Shown: positions 59,366 to 64,000 of the stretch, one piece after another | Layout of the letters: each line of letters opens with the position of its first letter | Numbering within the stretch: position 1 is the first letter of the stretch | Source of the DNA: JAHCHG01 sp965214585 | GTDB taxonomy: Bacteria; Acidobacteriota; Blastocatellia; Pyrinomonadales; Pyrinomonadaceae | Assembly: GCA_965214585.1 (NCBI GenBank) | Contig: OZ243957.1 | Span: forward strand, 2,170,001-2,234,000 | Length of the DNA stretch: 64,000 nucleotides | Reading direction: 5' to 3' | The notes under the pieces: model-generated | Told to the model about the DNA's origin: nothing | What the model saw: the letters and a program-made list of their open reading frames with translations, nothing else | Databases searched by the model: none | Position numbers and translations under genes: made by a program

Positions 59366-59469
59366 AAAAAAATTGTAATATAGTTTCAGACAAATTTCAG
59401 ATATTAAGCGGGCGAAGCGGGAAAATTAAAAGTTAAAGTGCTAAGATAATAATCATTAAAAAAACGGAT

Positions 59470-61389
59470 ATGAAATCACCTGACCGCATCGAAAAATGGA
59501 ACAAACCGTATTTGCCGAATCCGGCGATGCTGCGATACGCGCTTGCCGCAGAAGGCTTTGACATATTTCACTGGTCTCTTTACCCAAATAAAATAATTGC
59601 AAGAAGCAAATTTTACAAAGATAAAACCTTTTGGGTGGTTTCGGGAAAATTGGAAATGACCGTCAGCGGCGCGGGCGTGTTTGTTTTGGAAACGGGCGAC
59701 AGAACTTTTATTCCGGCTGAAACTTACCATTCGGCGCGGGCAATCGGCGAAGAAGCAACAAACCTCTTCGTCGGCGAAAAGGACGTTTGGGTAAAGAAAA
59801 CTTGGCAAACTTTTGAAACGCCGAACTTTGAGCAGACTTTGAGCAAACTGAAAACGATGGAACAGGCGGGAAAAACGGAAACAATAAATATGAGCAGTAA
59901 AGCAGTAGCAAATATGAGCAGTAAAGCGGAAACATTGGGAGAATTAAGGGCAAGCGGGTATAATTCGCGTTCGGTCAAAGACGAAATGCGAGCGAATTTA
60001 ATTGAAAAATTGCGGAATAGAGAGAAATTGTTTGAAGGGATTTTGGGTTATGAGGAAACCGTCGTGCCGCAAATCGTCAACGCGATTTTGGCAAAACACA
60101 ATCTCATTTTATTGGGACTTCGCGGACAAGCAAAAAGCCGTATTATTCGGCAATTGACGGAATTTTTAGATGACGAAATGCCGATTATCGCCGGTTCTGA
60201 AATTAACGACGATCCGTTTGAACCGCTTTCGGCTTTCGGCAAACAGCAAGTTGAAGAACACGGCGACGAAACGCCGATTGCTTGGGTTTCAAGAGATAAT
60301 CGCTTTGTCGAAAAATTAGCCACGCCGGACGTAACGATTGCCGATATTATCGGCGATGTTGATCCGATCAAAGCGGCAAAAGGCGGGCATTTATTAAGCG
60401 ACGAACTGACGATGCACTTCGGGCTTTTGCCAAGAGCGAATCGCGGAATTTTTGCGATGAACGAACTGCCCGATCTGTCGGGGAAAATTCAGGTCGGACT
60501 GTTCAATATTATGCAGGAAGGCGACGTGCAGCTAAAAGGTTATCCGGTTCGTCTGCCGCTTGATCTAATGCTCGTTTTTTCGGCAAACCCGGAAGATTAC
60601 ACGGCTCGCGGGAAAATTATCACGCCGCTTAAAGACCGAATCGGCGCGGAAATTATGACGCATTATCCGGCGGACATCGGACTCGGCGTTTCGATCACAA
60701 AACAGGAAGCGTGGACGAAACGCGACGGTTTTGAAGATTTCAATTTGGAAATTCCCGATTTTATCCAAGAAACAATCGAGCAGATCGCCTTTGAAGCCCG
60801 CGACGATCAGCGCATTGACAAGCGTTCGGGCGTGTCGCAGCGTTTTTCGATCAGCGCGACGGAAGCCGCAGTTTCAAACGCCGAACGCCGCGCGATTATC
60901 ACGGACGAAAAGCAAATCGTTCCCAGAATTTCCGATATTTACGCCGCGCTTCCGGCGATGACGGGAAAAATGGAACTCGAATACGAAGGCGAACAGATCG
61001 GCGCAAATCGTCTTGCCAAAGAACTTATCAAACGCGCCGCCGGAATTATTTTTGAAGGCTTCTTTTTAGGAATTGATTTTGAGCCGACAATTCGCTGGTT
61101 TGACGAAGGCAACAAATTATTATTGTCCGAAACCGCTTCGGCGGAAGAATGCGTAATGCTGCTCGAAAGCGTTCCCGAACTGATCGGTTCGACGCTCGTG
61201 CCGCTTGCCTTCGAGCGAGAAAACAAGGCAAAACTCGTTTCCGCCTGCGAATTTGTTTTAGAAGGACTTTACGCGCAAAACAAAATATCGCGCAATGAAG
61301 AAGGCGGCTTTGAAGCAACGACGAAAGCCAGAAGAGATCGGCGCGGCTTGATTTATGAAGATTTAACGGATTTGGACAGTTTTAATTAA
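59470..61389 (+). CDS. Cupin-MoxR/ChlI-type AAA+ ATPase fusion
   Basis: A 639-residue protein. Residues about 15-105 form a cupin-type beta-barrel (KTFWVVSGKLEMTVSGAGVF, TGDRTFIPAETYHSARAIGE). A repetitive linker (NMSSKAVANMSSKAE) leads to a MoxR/ChlI-like AAA+ domain from about 157: LGELRASGYNSRSVKDEMRA, Walker A GLRGQAKS (216-223), a Walker B-like IFAMNELPDLSG with Asn331 in the position of the usual Asp, and sensor MLVFSANPEDYTARG. It is an ATPase that should work with a VWA protein; one is encoded at 22447-23769. The cupin part is unusual for this family. Confidence 0.85.
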   Translation: MKSPDRIEKWNKPYLPNPAMLRYALAAEGFDIFHWSLYPNKIIARSKFYKDKTFWVVSGKLEMTVSGAGVFVLETGDRTFIPAETYHSARAIGEEATNLFVGEKDVWVKKTWQTFETPNFEQTLSKLKTMEQAGKTETINMSSKAVANMSSKAETLGELRASGYNSRSVKDEMRANLIEKLRNREKLFEGILGYEETVVPQIVNAILAKHNLILLGLRGQAKSRIIRQLTEFLDDEMPIIAGSEINDDPFEPLSAFGKQQVEEHGDETPIAWVSRDNRFVEKLATPDVTIADIIGDVDPIKAAKGGHLLSDELTMHFGLLPRANRGIFAMNELPDLSGKIQVGLFNIMQEGDVQLKGYPVRLPLDLMLVFSANPEDYTARGKIITPLKDRIGAEIMTHYPADIGLGVSITKQEAWTKRDGFEDFNLEIPDFIQETIEQIAFEARDDQRIDKRSGVSQRFSISATEAAVSNAERRAIITDEKQIVPRISDIYAALPAMTGKMELEYEGEQIGANRLAKELIKRAAGIIFEGFFLGIDFEPTIRWFDEGNKLLLSETASAEECVMLLESVPELIGSTLVPLAFERENKAKLVSACEFVLEGLYAQNKISRNEEGGFEATTKARRDRRGLIYEDLTDLDSFN

Positions 61390-61414
61390 AATGTGCCGAA
61401 AGTTCAAAAAATAG

Positions 61415-61448
61415 AAAAAGCCCCGATTAATATTAATCGGGGCTTTTT
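61415..61448. terminator. Bidirectional rho-independent terminator
   Basis: AAAAAGCCCCGATTAA and TTAATCGGGGCTTTTT form a perfect 16-bp stem with a two-base centre and T-runs on both strands. It separates the convergent ATPase and glycine-zipper genes. Confidence 0.92.
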
Positions 61449-61467
61449 TGCTGTCAAAACTTATTTA

Positions 61468-61824
61468 TTACGGACGGCGATAATATCTGCGTTGTTTCCT
61501 CTTGTTTTTCGGGTTTATTCCGTAAGTGTAAGCCGCGCCCGAACCTGCGCCGACTCCCGCGCCGATTAATGCGCCGCGTTTGCCGCCGATGATTCCGCCG
61601 ACGATTGCGCCCGCCGCGCCGCCGATTCCGATGTTAATTGCGTTGCGGTGTCTTTGATAGATATTTTGATTTTGTCTCCGGTATTGACGACGCTCTCTAT
61701 ATTGACGGGTTGTTTGGGTGCGTTCACGGTAATATTTTTTGCGTTTTGTTTGCGCGTTTGCCGTCAGCGGAACTAAGATCGCCATCATTGCTATTGTCAA
61801 AAATGTTGCTAGAAATTTTTTCAT
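61468..61824 (-). CDS. Secreted cationic glycine-zipper protein, paralogue 2
   Basis: A 118-residue paralogue of the protein at 23939-24403. Signal peptide about 1-24 (ending TANAQ), an Arg/Tyr/Gln-rich basic segment (YRERTQTTRQYRERRQY, RRQNQNIYQRHRNAIN) and a glycine-zipper NIGIGGAAGAIVGGIIGGKR with GALIGAGVGAGSGAAYTYGI. The zipper is almost identical to paralogue 1 and the basic segment has diverged. AAAGGAG precedes ATG. Confidence 0.75.
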   Translation of the reverse strand: MKKFLATFLTIAMMAILVPLTANAQTKRKKYYRERTQTTRQYRERRQYRRQNQNIYQRHRNAINIGIGGAAGAIVGGIIGGKRGALIGAGVGAGSGAAYTYGINPKNKRKQRRYYRRP

Positions 61825-62073
61825 TTTGTTTTTTTCTCCTTTTAAATTTCAAAGGTTAAAATCCTTCGGTTGCGGAACTTGTTCGCAATGATCGTGCCAT
61901 AACTTAAACTGCCTTATTTTGCAGGGTTTTATTTGTAAACCCGGATAAAAGAAAAATCCGTTTACACTATATCGAAGAGTTTTATACAATATCGTTTAGT
62001 CAAAAAATTTCAAAGTTAAAATTTAACTTTGGTTCGATCAACCGTAAGTTCGCCGATTTATTCAATCAGTTTG

Positions 62074-62143
62074 ATTGAAGCCTGTGCATAATTAAATGCT
62101 TTGTCTTTATCGCTATGCGACTGAATTATGCACAGGCTTCAAT
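62074..62143. repeat. 20-bp inverted repeat
   Basis: ATTGAAGCCTGTGCATAATT is exactly inverted at 62124-62143 around a 30-base loop. Apart from this, 61825-62232 contains an AT-rich leader and nothing recognised as a gene. Confidence 0.75.
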
Positions 62144-62232
62144 TATATAAAGTCTTCATTCAATTTGCAGAGTGGTAATATAGAAACGTGATTTTAGGCA
62201 TTCCCGATATATACTTATTTTTGTGTGAGTGC

Positions 62233-63426
62233 CTAACGTAAAGGCGGACGAACCCCGCCTTCTTCGTAAATTTTTCGACCTTTCCACGTTACGCCTTTTC
62301 CGCCGGCGACTTTTATTGTCGAGTTTATTAAAATTGCAAGAAACACCAGCAAACCTAAGGGCGCGAGAAATGCGTAAGTTAAATTTCCCGACCATTTTTT
62401 GTAAATTAAAATAAAAACGGCGATTTGCACAACGTAAATTAAAAAAAGCGGAATAAAAAGTGTAAACTGTCCAAAAATTAAAGCGGCAAAAGCAAAGAAA
62501 ACGGGCAGAACTCCAAAAGTGAAAATCGAAAACGCACCGAAAACCGTTTTTGAAACGGAGAATTTCATTCCCGAAAAAAGATTTTTCGTGAAACCCGACC
62601 AAATTTCGCCGAAACCGGAATACATTCTCGTTTCGATAAAATCGGGCGCATTGTCAATTCGCAATCTAAAGCCTTTTGATTTAATAATTTCCGCGAGCTT
62701 CAAATCTTCGGCGACTTCCGATTTGACCGATTCAAAACCGCCGATCCCATTCAGCAATTTGCGCTTAAAAAGAAAGAAATTTCCGATGCCCATTGATTCC
62801 TTGCGCTTAGGATCATTAACCCGATGAAGCGGCATCGCCAAAAGGCAGAACCAAGCGAAAACAGGCATAAAAAAGCGTTCCCAAAATGAACCGTAAACGA
62901 TTTTCGGAATCAAAGTCAGCGCGTCGAAATCGTTTTTTTCAGCATAATAGATAACATTTTGCAAAGTTTCCGGCGCGAAAATTATGTCGGCATCGGTTGA
63001 AAGAATCCATTCGCCGCTTGCCTTTTCAAACGCCTGTTGAACGGCGTGCGGTTTGCCGAGCCAGTTTTTTGCGGGTTCGCGTCCTTCGATAATTTTAAGG
63101 TTTGCATTAGGATTTTCGCTTTTTATTTTATTGAGAATTTCACTTGTGCCGTCGGTTGAACGGTCATTTAAAACGATCAGTTCAAAGTTTTTGTATGTTT
63201 GCGAGAGCATCGAAGTTACGCTTTTTTCTAAAACTCTACCCGCTTCGTTTCGCGCCGGAACTAAAATTGAAATGAAAGGGGTTTTGCTCGATTCGAGATT
63301 TTTATTTAACTTCAGCGGAATCTGTTTTTTTAAGCAGTAGAATGTCCAGACGAAAGCTGCAAACCAAAGCCCGACGAGCGACCACGCGAAGGCGTTTAAA
63401 AAATTTATAAAATTAATTTCGGGCAT
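62233..63426 (-). CDS. Membrane glycosyltransferase, GT2 (HpnB/CrtQ-like)
   Basis: A 397-residue family 2 glycosyltransferase with an N-terminal membrane segment, a GT-A domain (FISILVPARNEAGRVLEKSV, LIVLNDRSTDGTSE, ILSTDADIIF with the DxD motif) and C-terminal membrane segments (about 285-375). GNFFLFKRKLLNGIGGFE and AEDLKLAEIIKSKGFRLR match the usual acceptor-side motifs. It resembles hopanoid-associated HpnB or carotenoid CrtQ transferases; no hopanoid or carotenoid gene is near, so the acceptor is undefined. Confidence 0.85.
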   Translation of the reverse strand: MPEINFINFLNAFAWSLVGLWFAAFVWTFYCLKKQIPLKLNKNLESSKTPFISILVPARNEAGRVLEKSVTSMLSQTYKNFELIVLNDRSTDGTSEILNKIKSENPNANLKIIEGREPAKNWLGKPHAVQQAFEKASGEWILSTDADIIFAPETLQNVIYYAEKNDFDALTLIPKIVYGSFWERFFMPVFAWFCLLAMPLHRVNDPKRKESMGIGNFFLFKRKLLNGIGGFESVKSEVAEDLKLAEIIKSKGFRLRIDNAPDFIETRMYSGFGEIWSGFTKNLFSGMKFSVSKTVFGAFSIFTFGVLPVFFAFAALIFGQFTLFIPLFLIYVVQIAVFILIYKKWSGNLTYAFLAPLGLLVFLAILINSTIKVAGGKGVTWKGRKIYEEGGVRPPLR

Positions 63427-63435
63427 AAAATTTCA

Positions 63436-63581
63436 CGGAATGCCGTCCAGCTTGGCGGCAATGAGCGCGAAGGCGCGAAAAAAATACGGCGAATTTTAAA
63501 GTTTTCCTGATACTTTGAAGTTCGCTCAACTTTGCTCAAATGCTCGACGCATTTGCTGCCGCCAAGATGGACGGCGTTCCG
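63436..63581. repeat. Family B palindromic element, copy 4
   Basis: CGGAATGCCGTCCAGCTTGG pairs with CCAAGATGGACGGCGTTCCG, with inner AATGAGCGCGAAGGCGCG. It lies between the divergent glycosyltransferase and acyl-CoA synthetase genes, near their 5' ends. Confidence 0.8.
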
Positions 63582-63666
63582 GTTGCCGGATTTTTGACAA
63601 CTTTAATTTTTGCAAATTACGCATAAATTGTTAATATAAATCAACTTAAAATACAAATAAAATATT

Positions 63667-64000
63667 ATGAACTACGGTGCTACCATTTTAAATTTAGCTT
63701 CGATTATAGAACATCACGCCGGAGTTACGCCCGAAACCGAGGCGGTTGTTTGGCAAAATGTTCGATTAACTTACGGGCAATTGAACGCTTTGTCGAATCA
63801 AGTGGCGAACGCTCTGCGCGAAATGAAGATCGGCGCGGGCGATAAAGTCGCGCTTTCGTGTCCGAATCTGCCGTATTTTCCGATCGTTTATTACGGAATT
63901 CTGAAAGCGGGCGCGGCTGTCGTGCCTTTGAATATTTTGATTCAGCCGCGCGAAGTCGCTTATTATTTGAATGATTCGGACGCAAAGGCGGTTTTTGTTT
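63667..64000 (+). CDS. AMP-dependent acyl-CoA synthetase, N-terminal part (runs off window)
   Basis: The first 111 codons from ATG at 63667, reading MNYGATILNLASIIEHHAGV through LTYGQLNALSNQVANALR, VALSCPNLPYFPIVYYGILK and PLNILIQPREVAYYLNDSD, are the N-terminal part of an acyl-adenylate-forming enzyme of long-chain fatty acyl-CoA ligase type. The catalytic core and AMP-binding motif lie outside the window. Substrate is not predictable from this part. Confidence 0.9.
   Translation, partial: MNYGATILNLASIIEHHAGVTPETEAVVWQNVRLTYGQLNALSNQVANALREMKIGAGDKVALSCPNLPYFPIVYYGILKAGAAVVPLNILIQPREVAYYLNDSDAKAVFV

Noticed and set aside
1051..63666. CRISPR-like interpretation of the repeated intergenic sequences
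   Set aside because: The repeats are large palindromes at scattered sites, not short direct repeats with regular spacers, and there is no cas gene.

Overview
The window looks like a chromosomal segment of an uncultured or little-studied acidobacterium, most likely of the class Blastocatellia. The reasons are the moderately AT-leaning composition with GCG/GAA-rich codon use, FG-GAP/VCBS proteins built on a DGDGKTD-type repeat, secreted DUF4097 proteins behind an ECF sigma/anti-sigma pair, a large BNR/sortilin propeller, and many palindromic repeats between genes. The taxonomic placement is inference; no rRNA gene lies in the window. No phage, conjugative element or CRISPR array is visible.

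Layout. 1-8.6 kb: a membrane-anchored protein (possibly truncated at the window edge), xseB, a Bax-inhibitor-1-like protein, a btaA-btaB pair for betaine lipid synthesis, an FtsX/MacB-type permease, an isochorismatase-like hydrolase and an XPB-type helicase. 8.6-19 kb: a dispersed diaminopimelate (lysine/peptidoglycan) set in the order dapE, dapB, dapA, dapD on the minus strand. It is interrupted by a GxxExxY gene inside 31-bp inverted repeats, an acyltransferase and a decayed REP-associated transposase. The Bax1 (DUF790) nuclease follows. 19-24 kb: two unknown secreted proteins, a toxin-antitoxin remnant, a VWA protein and a cationic glycine-zipper protein. 24.6 kb: tRNA-His. 25-32 kb: a subtilase with FG-GAP propeller, a second propeller protein, split hldE (kinase and adenylyltransferase) and rsmE. 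32-37 kb: HAS-barrel protein, NurA nuclease and a dCTP deaminase interrupted by an intein with a LAGLIDADG endonuclease. 37.5-41 kb: ECF sigma factor, zf-HC2 anti-sigma factor and two DUF4097 proteins. 42.6-45.1 kb: an AT-richer pair, a SurA-N/DsbA-like oxidoreductase and a secreted protein with 12 cysteines. 45-64 kb: DEDD exonuclease, YceH, a 29-residue-repeat protein, radical SAM protein, a duplicated antitoxin with one intact PIN toxin, the sortilin-like propeller, tandem lipoproteins, PEP carboxylase, a cupin-MoxR ATPase fusion, a second glycine-zipper protein, a glycosyltransferase and the start of an acyl-CoA synthetase.

Themes. Several genes have their best-known relatives in archaeal-type repair: XPB, Bax1, NurA and a HAS-barrel protein. 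Intergenic space is occupied by at least four families of large imperfect palindromes of about 85-190 bp (called A-D below) plus single hairpins, and some define gene ends or truncate genes. The strongest candidates for follow-up are the dcd intein, the DsbA/cysteine-rich cassette, the TIR-bounded GxxExxY element, the duplicated antitoxin with toxin stump, and the lipoprotein::PEPC chimeric reading frame.
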